The notes under the pieces are model-generated. The model was not told the origin of the DNA. It saw only the letters and a program-made list of their open reading frames with translations, and ran no database searches. The translations under genes and the position numbers were made by a program. Of a stretch of DNA of 64,000 nucleotides, positions 1 through 10,246 are shown one piece after another (the stretch's first letter is position 1; every line of letters begins with the position of its first letter). Source of the stretch: Sugiyamaella lignohabitans (Eukaryota > Ascomycota > Dipodascomycetes > Dipodascales > Trichomonascaceae); the NCBI RefSeq assembly GCF_001640025.1, contig NC_031674.1:4402001-4466000 (forward strand), given 5' to 3'.

Positions 1-852
1 AGGTATATTTCAATCGACTTATTTTAATATAGCGCCACTACGCTACGCGTCCTGAGTAGAATATTAATAAGATAGTTGCAACTCCTTAATTTACATGGCA
101 AACTTATATACTATGGCCAAGCTGCCCGTCTTGTTGATCTCCTGCAGTACCTTAAATTGGTACCTTGGCGTACACTTCAAAAGATTCTGCGGAAACGGCA
201 AGATTTTTGACGCAGTTCAATTTTCCAAGAATGAAATTCACACAAATCTACCGTGACACACTCCGATAATCCTTCCTCTTATTCTTTCTCATGTCTAGTC
301 TAATACTAACGATAAATTGAAGTTCATCAATCGGCATAATGGGTATCCCGACCAACTCGAAGTTAATGAACTGGTGGGCTGACCAATTAGCAGGTGACAC
401 GGTTCAGAATAACCATTGCTAAAAACCAAAATACACTAGTGTTCGAATGACAATACCCCTATTTCTGCGACCAACCCCTCATGTCGTGTAGAAACTTACC
501 CCTCACCATGCGAGGATTTGCAAACAGCTCCAACCTTGCCAACGGCCAGATCATGCAGTGGTGCCTTAAATGGAAGTGTTGGTACAATGCAGTTTTCAAG
601 ACCTCGCTTAATCAAACCCCCCCTTAAACTCAAATTTAGGATAAGCACCCGTGTTTCAGATACACGCAACTTTCCTGAAATTAGGCTTTCACTTGTTGAT
701 TGTATGATGATAATGTTTCGACCTACCTGTTCCGCACATATAGCGCGCAACGACACATGTGTTTCAAGTAACTTATTTATTAACATAGTATAATAATTAG
801 AAGTTTCGTCATTAGTCATAATCATAATAGCATGCTTTAGGGCCACCCATAC
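1..852. other. Left-edge intergenic stretch, no supportable gene
   Basis: I find no convincing gene here. Open frames of 91-116 codons overlap on opposite strands around 496-846, but they have low-complexity, unrecognisable translations and no splice or promoter context. The stretch probably holds the 3' UTR/terminator of the minus-strand gene ending at 853 plus flanking DNA of a gene outside the window. Confidence 0.5.
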
Positions 853-3800
853 TCAAGCTGATGATCTAGCTTCAAGTTTCTTGACGTACTCATCACTTTG
901 GCTGATACGATCAACATAGGACACATATTCTGCATACCGAGCTTCTCTTTCGGCATTAAATTTACCTTTCATTGCTAAGTAACGGGCTTTCCAAAGCTTA
1001 GCCTCCTCACCTGGAGTTGTTGGTGAAGATACGTAATCGTCACTAGCATGAGTGCTTGCGGTGCTAAGAGCGAGCGCATTATCCGCAGCCTGTTTCTTTA
1101 CAGAAGCTATGACATTGCTCATTAATTCCTCCATGGAAACAAATTTACTTTTGCTTCGGTCCACATTAATAGATTCGAAATCACTACTGGCTCTCTGAGC
1201 TTCTTCCTCTCCGAGAAGAGTTAGTAGTTTTTGGAAAATAGATTGCATGAATCGTTGGGATGCATTTCTAGATTCCTGAGACTTTGTTTCCCAAAATTTT
1301 ATTTTATCAGCATCCATTGCTTTCTCTCGTGCTAGCTGATTAACTCGATCTTGAAGTTGTACTATTCTCTTGTAATTCTCTTGTTTAAATGCTTGCAGTC
1401 CACCGTTGATGACCCCGCTAACACCACTGTCAAGTTTTTTCTCCAACTGATCGCTAAGCGATTTCTGAAATTGTACAGATTCCTCTAAAGTTTTATTCCT
1501 ATTCTCCAGGTCCCTGCAATCTCGCTGGAGATGCTCTAGCTGTTGTTCGACTGCACTCATCTTCAGAATAAGGTCTTGCTTGTCGGTTCGCAACTCTGAA
1601 TTACTATTTAGCAGCTCTGAATAGTTCGAACTCACCTCATTAAAGCGTTTAGTAGCCTCCTTCAGCTTAGCCTGAATCTCAGTTCTATTCAAACTTTCAT
1701 CATTTAGCTGTGTCAATAGCTGAGATTTTTCGTCCTTCAATTTATCGATGACTTTCTCAAGATTGATATTCTGCCGCTGAACAGCAGTTAGCTTGTCTTT
1801 TTCATGCTCAAAAGACAATTTCATTTCGTCGGATTGCACTTGTAACCGAGCCAATTCATTGTCCTTCTGATTGAGGTTCTCTTTAGTCGTTTTTAAGTCA
1901 TTTGCAACGCTGCCAAGCGCTTCTTGTTTGATTTTGAGTTCCTGGTCTAATTCCCTATGAGACTTTTCTAGTGAGGCGATGGCAGTTTCCTTGACTTCGA
2001 GATCTTTGGATAACTCCTCCACTTGCGATGCTAGTTCGAGAATATCAGTGTTAATTTTTAACGCGGAGTCGATGCACTAAACTGGTTAGTCTCGTCAACT
2101 ATTAACGAGCAAAATAAATCTAAGACTTACGTCAACAACCGTGTCGAGGACAGCGCTTGCATCATACTTTGACCGGACAGTTTCAACAATTTTCTTTGTA
2201 ATATTCAAGAGATTATCCCTCTCATTGCAAACATCCTGTAAATTGGTAGTTAATTTATAATTCGATGCATTTGCAGCTTGCAAGTCATTAGTTTGATCTT
2301 GAAGAGCATTATTCTTCTTCCTTATTTCATCCCGTAGACTGTTGACAAGGTACTTGATTTGGGTGTTTTCCAGCAAGAGTGATTCAATCTCCTGAGCCTG
2401 CTTGAGGCTTTGCTCTTCAAGTGCGTCTCTTTCGGAAAGGTTACGGCCAACAAATTGAGATATCCTATACGCAAGTTGATACAAAATGTCAACATCACCC
2501 AAATCAGGTTCATATAAAGACTCCACTACCCGATCGTCTCCACTTAGATTTGTCAAGATTTCCATCATGATGTCTACCGTTGGGCGCATGGTTTCAATTG
2601 TGAACGAATTTGCTGAATATGGAATTTCGCTTCCTTCCAGCGCCCGACGAATAGACTCATTTTCTGTAAATAGCGTCCTAACAATTTTTGTCATAGGTTC
2701 ATGGGTTTGATGGTAGTTATGAGGTGAGTTTCTCGCAAGAGATGCAGTAGACGGGTCATTGGCCAGCTGCTGCAACGTATCGTTATAATTCTCCAGATTT
2801 TCCACATAGATTTGAAGTTCTTGGTATCTTTCCAACAGGTCTGTGAATGCCCGTTCCTCTTGAAACTTTTCATCCGCCTCCTCCTCATCATCGTATTCAA
2901 AATCATTATCTCTTTTATATCCCCTTTGCGTATTTCGATTTAATTCGTTCTGTGCCAGCTCAATTGATTTTTTTCGTAATTCTTTGTTTTCTTTCTGAAG
3001 TTTGTCTATACTGATATAAGCTGCCTCAAGTTTTTGCCTCATGCCAGATCCACCGTTAGTGGAATTCTGTTCCAGTTCGATTAACAAGACTTGTACTTTT
3101 ATTTGTAAATGAAAAACCACTCTACGGAGATGATCGATTAATTCGGATTCACGTACGAACCCATTCTTCTTTTCATCTATATGGTCCGGCCATTTTTCAT
3201 CGATGTCGACATCATAGTCGAGAAGGTTGCGCACTGAACGCAGCGGTACTAAACCTGAAGCTTCTGCAAATTGATTCTCCTTGCCATGAATGGAGTTTAC
3301 CGTTGTCTCAGAAGTTGTCGGAGAAAAAGATTTCAGTCTTTGATAAGATGAGTTCTCAAACCCAGGTCGTACTAGAGCAAGCTTATCATCACTCGATTTT
3401 GTTAATGTTGGTGTGCTTGTGTGAAAGTTTCTTTCAGGAAGAGTAGAATCATCTGTAATATGTGGTAACGAAGCTTGTTCTTGGGGTATCGGCAATTCGG
3501 AGACAGGAGACGATAGACTAGTTTTCGCTGTTTCTTTATTGACGGTATCACCGCTGTTGTGACTAATGCTGTGCTCAGAGCTAGACTTGTCTGTGCTATC
3601 GACTGTTTTGTCGTCAATTGTGGCTAATATAGCGTTTCTCTGAGACAAGTCTGTACCAGTACTGGTTTGGGTCCATTTACCATATTCAGATGACGTACCT
3701 GTGCGATACGATGAATCACGTTCCTTTGAACTGGTCGACCCAGTGTGAGGTTTGATGTCTGTAGCTAGGTTTGAGACTCGTTCTTCATCCTCGTCTCCAA

Positions 3801-3954
3801 GGGCAGAAAGGCTATCTTCAAAAACATCCTCTTCTGAACTACTCAACCTGGGTGACGAAATAGATAGGGCCTTGATTGGCGAACTTGACATATGCCTTTC
3901 AAATGACTCCAGCCCACCTCCAATTTCCGATGACAATGTATCACAACCATCCAT
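853..3954 (-). CDS. Mto1/Spc72/ApsB-type gamma-tubulin complex receptor, coiled coil
   Basis: Two exons, 3954-2131 and 2076-853, joined across a 54-nt intron (GTAAGT donor, GACTAAC branch, TTTAG acceptor); phase 0, 1015 aa. Residues 1-240 are acidic and Ser/Thr-rich. A centrosomin motif 1-like segment (about 269-296, core FHLQIKV) is the expected docking site for the gamma-tubulin complex. Heptad-rich coiled coil follows through most of the protein. The last 50 residues (WKARYLAMKGKFNAEREAR core) resemble the Mto2-binding region of Mto1. By family this protein recruits gamma-tubulin complexes to spindle pole bodies or other organising centres. The CM1 call is by eye. S. cerevisiae Spc72 is the functional counterpart, but the C-terminus here is Mto1-like. 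Confidence 0.65.
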
Positions 3955-4655
3955 GATAAAAAGGGCTGAAGCAAAAACGAGAATATAAAGCAGCCACTTC
4001 TTATATATTAGTAGAGCTGAGCAAATAATGAGAACAATTTCCGAAGATACCCAATCTAAGGAGCTAACTCTATTGCTCCATTTCCAACTGGAAAACCTAA
4101 GGAATATTGGGACAGATCAAAGACAATCTGCTCTTTCCCAAGCTAATAATTCGAACACAATGATAAAACTCCGATAGTTCAGCTAAACGTGATCTGAGCC
4201 CTTCCGGGTAGCTGTTCAGTATATATACTATTGTCTGACAACTACACGTCGGAAAACCTGGTTGTTTATATCAATGAGTATGTATAGTTAAGTTTGTTTT
4301 GTTCCAAATTGGGAAGCTTCATAGTAAGTTTTGTGGCGCGTACGCGCAAAATCTGCAGAGAGTACCGTGTTTCATTACACCAGAACAACGCTAACTTGAC
4401 GTATAATACGCAGGGTCTAAATCAGGGGTCTAGTGATTTAGGGCATGAACTACTCGGAAACGGGGAACATGTATTGCAGACCAAATCGCAATAACGTCCT
4501 TGATCAGTAACATAGCTAATATAGTGTCATTATGATTAGTCAACCCTTTGTTTCACTGGGCCGACCGATCACAACATTGGGCTTCTTCAATTGGGATGCT
4601 ATTTCTTTTATTTTTAGGAATTGGGTCTATTTACGCAAACATAACATTAGATAAT

Positions 4656-5510
4656 TTATTTGGTGACAGCAGCAAGAGCCTCAAGGACTTCGATTTCAAT
4701 CTTAGCCTCAGTTGCAGCGGCCTCATCGGAAGAAGAGGCATTCTTTTGAGCCTCAGCAAGTAATGATCGGACAGTCTAGAAAAGTTAGAATGCAAACATA
4801 AATACCAGATGTTATTAGATGAGAATTAAGAGGAGTTCTTGTTTTGTTCTAAATATCAGTTGATACCATGCTTCACTGACCGTCACGCGATATACCAGGC
4901 CATCAACAGACTAACCCAAATTCATCCCAAACTCATCCATACGTTCACCAATATTAATCACACTTACCTCAGCAGAGAAATCTTCAATGGGAAAGGCCTC
5001 GACAGCATTGATAGCCAAGCTAGAACCTTCGCTGACAGTAGCAAACCCACCAGCAACGAAGAATTGCTTACTAGCACCGGAACCTTCAATAACCTCAACA
5101 ACACCGGGACGGAGTTGTTGAATGATGGGAACGTGACCAGCAAGAACACCAATGTCACCGGCAGTGGTAGGAATGTTCACTTGAACGCTAATTACAGTTA
5201 GACAATTATGTCGCATAGCATACAAAAGAGTATATGTTTCCAAGTCCCTTCTTCAAATAACTCAAAGAATAACGAGACAAAAACAAAAACTTACGCTTCA
5301 GAGTTCTCGTACAAGGTCTAAAATATCGAGTTAGTTTGTAATTCTTGGCGAGAGACCTTAACAAGTCCATAGGTCATTAAATATACTTACAGCGCGAGGA
5401 AGAGCCAAAGACAGCTTGACCTTGTCAGCGGCAACAGCTTCAGCATAGCCTCTGGTGAAAATACGACCAGCTGGACGGAGTGAAGTACGAGCAATGGATC
5501 GAGCGAACAT
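4656..5510 (-). CDS. ATP16: F1F0-ATP synthase delta subunit, mitochondrial (bacterial epsilon homologue)
   Basis: Four exons: 5510-5391, 5317-5295 (a 23-nt microexon), 5187-4968 and 4775-4656; introns of 73, 107 and 192 nt with GTAAGT donors and YAG acceptors. The joined product is 160 aa, the same length as yeast Atp16. Residues 1-24 are a basic, Ser/Arg-rich presequence (MFARSIARTSLRPAGR start). The N-terminal beta-sandwich follows, with the family segment around AGDIGVLAGHVPIIQQL. The last exon encodes the short alpha-helical hairpin. The subunit is part of the F1 central stalk in the mitochondrial matrix and couples c-ring rotation to the catalytic head. ATP2 lies 44 kb away in the same window. 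Confidence 0.95.
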
Positions 5511-6028
5511 TTCGATGTTGTGTTGTTTAAAGTAAGTTTCTTAGGCACAAAATCGTCTACAAGTCAATTCGTGAACTTGAAAATGCATGCCCAGGCAGGG
5601 TTACCCTAATTTTTCAGTGCTAGTACGGCATTTGATTGGTAGAGTTGCAACCTCGACATGCATAATGTAGTTCGAAATATGCCAATATAGGGTTATATGG
5701 ATCTTTTTACTATTGTATACTAGTAGCAACATGACTACTTAATAATGAAACCAAGGACGTCTCGTCTCTTAATAAATACGTATACGTTAGTTTATAATTG
5801 GCCGAAGGCTTCTTCTAGTTAGTTCCCAATAGCGAGAAAGTTGCTATAGACACACCATGCCCACAACTGCTGACAACTGTGATACACCTTGGTTGTTCAC
5901 TCTTTCATCTTTAGTGTTTTCTTCTTTGGTCTTGGTCTTAATTTAACTATAGTTCAATATATCGCTAGGTTATGTTCATGGACTCGTGTAGCTAGCTACT
6001 GTTTTACACAAGTCAAGGTCGATATAAG

Positions 6029-6036
6029 TCACGTGA
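6029..6036. promoter_or_regulatory. TCACGTGA palindrome (CDEI/E-box like)
   Basis: Perfect 8-bp palindrome 60 bp before the ATG at 6096, in the divergent ATP16/MED2-like spacer. The core CACGTG is the site for Cbf1-type bHLH proteins in yeasts. The same octamer occurs at 38248 and 60892. Function is inferred. Confidence 0.45.
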
Positions 6037-6095
6037 TAAGTAACTGATCAGGACTATCATTAATCAACTGTAGAGGTTGATTGTCTCCACAACTC

Positions 6096-7007
6096 ATGAT
6101 GGAGCTTGAAAAGAGTTTACGTGGGTCCGTCAAGGCAATTTTAGTTTCATGTGGAAATCTCTTAGGATACCTCTATACAAATAGTACTGAAAAAGTCATT
6201 CCAAATCCCCCGAGCGCGGTTCATGGACCAATAGATCAAGAAATTCAAAAGTACCAATCAATACTAGACGAAGTCGATGTTGAGATTCAGCTCAGTCAAC
6301 AAAGAATAAAACGCCTGATTGAATTAAAGAAAAAGCAGTTGATAGAAGAAGAGGAGAAACGAAAGCAAGCCGAGGCAGCAGCTATCGCTAAGCGTGAAGA
6401 AGAAGAAAGAGCTGCGGTGGCAGCAAGAGCTCAGGAAGAAAACAGAGCTAAAGAAAATGAAGTGACCGAATCCAAGTCGAATGTGGCTGAGAAACCAAAT
6501 TGGTCGGATGCTGATGCTGCAACCGGTGATAAAGATGCTGGTGTCAGTAATTCAATGGAAGGTGTACTTAGTGGCTCAATTGATGAACCACTCACTCTGG
6601 ATGATATCAACTCATTCGGAGACGGTTTGGTTGATGACACAGATGATTTATTCGGCGATACATCCACTCCGTTGCAAGACGGAATTACAGAAAATGCTGA
6701 AGGAGTTAATGCCGCTGAGAAAGAGCAAAATACAGGTAGCAATGACCAACAGAGCCAGAATCAGAATGAACCCGATATATTAGCGAGATTAAACAACTCC
6801 GTTACAGACGACATTGGAGGAGATCTGGGTGAGTCGAGTGCGGCAGGATTTGATGCTAATGTGTTAGGAGCGTTTGACAATGACTTTGACGACTTGCTCA
6901 ATTCTGTAGAAAACGGTAATGGCCAAAATAATGAAGGAGCTAATGTGAATGATGATATGGGTGGTTTATTTGGCGACAATTTTGACTTTATGCTTCCTGC
7001 CGACTAA
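6096..7007 (+). CDS. Candidate Mediator tail subunit Med2-like, acidic C-terminus
   Basis: Single exon from the tandem ATGATG at 6096; 303 aa. Residues 1-80 are a small helical region with the shape of the Med2 family head (a short helix, then a segment around IQKYQSILDEVDVEIQLSQQ). Residues 85-125 are a Lys/Glu/Ala-rich single helix. The rest is Asp/Asn/Gln-rich with repeated acidic-hydrophobic patches (DDLFGD, FDDLLNS, GGLFGDNFDFMLP) that look like activation-domain motifs. Med2 proteins have this layout, a short conserved head plus a long disordered tail, and act in the Mediator tail module in the nucleus. Similarity is weak by eye; DLF-like patches would also suit an endocytic adaptor. 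It is divergently transcribed from ATP16. Confidence 0.4.
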   Translation: MMELEKSLRGSVKAILVSCGNLLGYLYTNSTEKVIPNPPSAVHGPIDQEIQKYQSILDEVDVEIQLSQQRIKRLIELKKKQLIEEEEKRKQAEAAAIAKREEEERAAVAARAQEENRAKENEVTESKSNVAEKPNWSDADAATGDKDAGVSNSMEGVLSGSIDEPLTLDDINSFGDGLVDDTDDLFGDTSTPLQDGITENAEGVNAAEKEQNTGSNDQQSQNQNEPDILARLNNSVTDDIGGDLGESSAAGFDANVLGAFDNDFDDLLNSVENGNGQNNEGANVNDDMGGLFGDNFDFMLPAD

Positions 7008-7195
7008 TATGGGAAGTTTATTTTTTCCACCATTTATTTATTATCTAATCAACGATTTCACTTTCTTTTAGCGATGATTTACCCCAGAATTCAGCAATGA
7101 AATCGTTTTGCATAGCACACGTTTTGTATCTATTCTTAAATGTTTATACATGACTATACACATTGTTATAATGCCTATTTCTAAAAAAAAAGCAC

Positions 7196-8800
7196 TCAGC
7201 CTGCGGTCTGCGGGGCCGCTGTTGCAGAGACTGGTACTGCTGAAAGCGTAGGAACCACAAGTTCTCTCTCCAAAGTGGAGACTGGGCTATTGTCTGGTTG
7301 CGTATCATGTGGCGAACCAGCCAAAGCCGATTGAGGCTCTAAAGCTTCTGGAGTTTCCACAGCCTCTTTTGTGGAGATTGGATTAACAAATGCAGTCTGG
7401 TCGAGTCGGACAACCATGACAGTGAGATTGTCAGAACTAAAGCTATCTAGCGCGTACTCTACCAATCGGTCACTCGCTTCTTTGGGGTCCTTGATGTCTC
7501 GTACTAAATCAACAGCCTTTTGATCTGTACAAACGTCCCACAGACCGTCGCATGCAATAATCATAAATTCGTCATTTTCTTGAAGGATCGTTTCCGTTGT
7601 GTAGGGAGCTCCAGTGACAAGATCTTTCATATACGTATCGCCAAGCGATCTTGTCACAGCCAGTACTCCATTAACACGATTATTCATCATAATTCCCCCA
7701 CTATTGGCAATACGTCGAGATTCTCTTGGGTCTGAGCCTTTGTGGTCGTACGTTAGCCGGTAGGCTCTGCCAGCTCGACACAACACAACTCTTGAGTCAC
7801 CCACATTACCAACGTAAAGTACACGGCGTCGTTGAGGTGGTAGATTAGAAGACGAGGAGGAGGTGGATTTTGAGCGCGTACTTGCCGCGGTGGAACTCGT
7901 GTTGATGGCTGCAGTACAGCCACTGGTTATTGAAGGAACAGTTCCTGGACTTACGCCTCCAGAACTAGTATCTACCGGATTATTGCTTTTGTGAACAGAT
8001 GAAGGTGAAGTGCCTGCATGGGAAGTTCCATGTGTAGTAGATGAAGAAGAAGAAGATGATGATGCTGATGATGCTGAAATAGATGCTGATGGTATAGGAA
8101 CAGAGAGAGAATTACCACTGTTACCATTCTTTTTCGCTTGTCTTGATGGCAGTACAAACTTTGAAATTTTGCTCGCTGTTGACGAAAGAGATGATGATGC
8201 TGATAATGATGAAGGTGATGACGAGCTGGAATCAGTCAATGCGGGTTGAAAGTCAACAGGAACTCCGGTAGCCACATCTTCCCATCGAAGTACAGCTACA
8301 GCGGCCGTACTTCCGGCATTTTGCATACTCATTTTACCTACTTGAGCATCAACTTCAAGAAATGCCGAGCTAAGAGCATGTGCAGGAGTCAAGTCTGTCC
8401 GTAGCTTCCTGGTATCGTCATTGCCACTAACATCTTTTTTCTCCAACTGCCTTAATGTCTCTCTATCATTACGTTTAATCCAATTATCCAAGACAATATG
8501 GAGTCTCTTAGCACAAAAGTCGGCACACGCTGACCCAGCATGGCCATCAAACAAACCAAAATATCCACTATCACAGATATCTCCAAAATTATAGATAAAC
8601 GTATGAGCATCTTCCATAGTCTTTCGACATTTTCTATTACGATCCTCGGAAACCGCTACAACAAACGAGCACCGACTATCTGGAGGAGCCGGTGAGTTGA
8701 TGTGACCGAATTCTTCGGTAGGCGACAGTTCCGACTTCTTCTTACGAGAAAAGTACTTCAAAATGTGAGACGATGTGTCTGGCGACGTTGATACCCCCAT
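7196..8800 (-). CDS. PTC1: Ptc1-like PP2C serine/threonine phosphatase with Ser-rich insertion
   Basis: Single exon, 534 aa, ATG at 8800. PPM-family metal-binding motifs are present: RKTMEDAH (about 59-66), FDGHAGS (84-90), VGNVGDSRVVLCRAG, and ACDGLWD with a later SDNLTVMVV. These are the aspartates and glutamate that hold the Mn/Mg pair. The family dephosphorylates MAP kinases (Hog1 and cell-wall pathways in yeast). The domain is interrupted at about residues 195-335 by low-complexity Ser/Thr sequence, so the protein is nearly twice the size of S. cerevisiae Ptc1 (281 aa). A Pro/Thr-rich tail of about 70 residues follows. Assignment to Ptc1 rather than another PP2C rests on the order and wording of the core motifs. 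Confidence 0.8.
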   Translation of the reverse strand: MGVSTSPDTSSHILKYFSRKKKSELSPTEEFGHINSPAPPDSRCSFVVAVSEDRNRKCRKTMEDAHTFIYNFGDICDSGYFGLFDGHAGSACADFCAKRLHIVLDNWIKRNDRETLRQLEKKDVSGNDDTRKLRTDLTPAHALSSAFLEVDAQVGKMSMQNAGSTAAVAVLRWEDVATGVPVDFQPALTDSSSSSPSSLSASSSLSSTASKISKFVLPSRQAKKNGNSGNSLSVPIPSASISASSASSSSSSSSTTHGTSHAGTSPSSVHKSNNPVDTSSGGVSPGTVPSITSGCTAAINTSSTAASTRSKSTSSSSSNLPPQRRRVLYVGNVGDSRVVLCRAGRAYRLTYDHKGSDPRESRRIANSGGIMMNNRVNGVLAVTRSLGDTYMKDLVTGAPYTTETILQENDEFMIIACDGLWDVCTDQKAVDLVRDIKDPKEASDRLVEYALDSFSSDNLTVMVVRLDQTAFVNPISTKEAVETPEALEPQSALAGSPHDTQPDNSPVSTLERELVVPTLSAVPVSATAAPQTAG

Positions 8801-10246
8801 TTTTTTTTAACAACCAAAGGAATGACTATTCAACCACTTGAACAAAATATCCAACCCTTGAGTCCTGAAAGCCAGCTAGTAGCAGCGGCTAAGTTTTAAA
8901 ACACGAGACTGGACTGGATTCTCTTATGCTCAGCCAGATACCCAAAAATGAATTAGTCAGTCAACAGGTCTTTTTTAAACCCACCACGTTCAATACTCCC
9001 AATAATAGTCCACAAAGTCCATCAATGACCAGACCAAGCTTCAAAGGGGTAATATTCTCCGGGGAGTATTTAAATAAATTGGTACACAGTATCTTGGTAT
9101 CTCAAAACGCGCACCCACAAGCTCCAAATTAATATGTCGTCACCGTTAAATGGAGAAATAGATCGATATCGTCCTAGTGTAACATTGACAGCGTCCAGTG
9201 TCACACAGTGATCTCCACAATTCATTTATTGAGGCAAACAGAAATTTTATGCTTGCCAGTGCGGGAGTTTATGCATGGAAACCTGTCTCTGGGATATGTG
9301 ACACACAGTTGGGAGTTTGTATTAGGTTTTGCCGGTTTAAACCTGGAGTGCTGTTGGCGGCGGTAGAAAGTTCAATCGCAGTTTCCCGAAGCCCCGGAAT
9401 TTACCTAACCCGGTTGTCCGGGGCAGTACATGTGCCACTATCTTTATCGGAGAGCCGGAGTAACTTAGATTTCTGAAAATGCCGATATGCACTCCACTTA
9501 GTAGTTCATGTAAATAAAAGATATAAAGTATATTCAATGGGACTCCGGTATAAGAAGAAAACAGAGTGTATGCTCACATGATGTTAGCTTGTTTGGGCAT
9601 AGAGTTCCCACTGATTTTGTTGAGGGGAGCTCAATAACAAATCATCATTTGATTGTATTACACACTCCAACTACTGTATTTAATTAAGAATAACCATATA
9701 GAAGGGACGACTTAGTACACATATATGTGGGTATACATTGGCTAATGAGCCTCCCCGCGGCTGGGGTGCTGCCCCAAACCCCATGGCTCCTGCTTCGCAG
9801 GAGAGAGCTGGTGACCCCCGAGAAACGACTCGAGCGCAGCGAGAGGAGCAGCGGGGTCTGGGGCGGAGCCCCAGCCGCCGGAGGCAGACACCCCCATAAA
9901 CGGATGAATATTAATTATAGCGCTTTATCAGCCTTAGCAGGTTGGGACCCAGTCCAAATAAAGTGCAGGTCTTATAATTATATAAATATAATAACTTGGT
10001 TGTCAGAGTTTCGTTTTGAAACCTCTATCTACCCGAGGTGATTATCTAGCGAACTTTATCGAAATTTAAGTGTGTGAGCGTTCTAGGCACGAAGTAGGAG
10101 GACCGCAATATCACCGAGAGAATCGCATATCACCCCACGTACTACCCCACAATCCTCCGATAGCCGTCCTGTAGCATGTCCGCCGATCACTATTTATATA
10201 TTCCAAGAGCAGTGCTCAAGTTCACAAGTTATGAGATAAAACAAGA
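8801..10246. other. 1.4-kb divergent intergenic region with a GC-rich element
   Basis: The spacer separates the PTC1-like gene (minus) from 3-hydroxyisobutyrate dehydrogenase (plus). It holds a CTCCGGGGAG palindrome near 9055, scattered CGG/CCG triplets (9370-9460) of the kind zinc-cluster regulators bind, the foldback element at 9749-9885 and an AT-rich TATA-like run near 10193. I see no credible ORF; the longest open frame at 9727-10041 runs through the GC-rich element and is an artefact of it. Confidence 0.5.
9749..9885. repeat. GC-rich foldback element with imperfect terminal inverted repeats
   Basis: A sharply bounded 137-bp GC-rich island in AT-rich DNA. The left end (9749-9782) and the reverse complement of the right end (9853-9885) match at roughly 28 of 33 positions. 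Inside are further hairpins: TGGGGTGCTGCCCCA, a perfect CTCCTG/CAGGAG stem around CTTCG, CTCGAGCGCAGCGAG and CTGGGGCGGAGCCCCAG. It has no coding capacity of its own. The structure fits a MITE-like or GC-cluster repeat. A related half-copy lies at 13442. Confidence 0.7.

Noticed and set aside
496..846. 116-codon frame on the minus strand at the left edge
   Set aside because: An overlapping frame of similar size exists on the other strand, the translation is featureless, and no promoter or splice context supports it.
9727..10041. 104-codon plus-strand frame across the GC-rich element
   Set aside because: Its residues come from hairpin-rich repeat DNA and its start and end simply follow the element boundaries.
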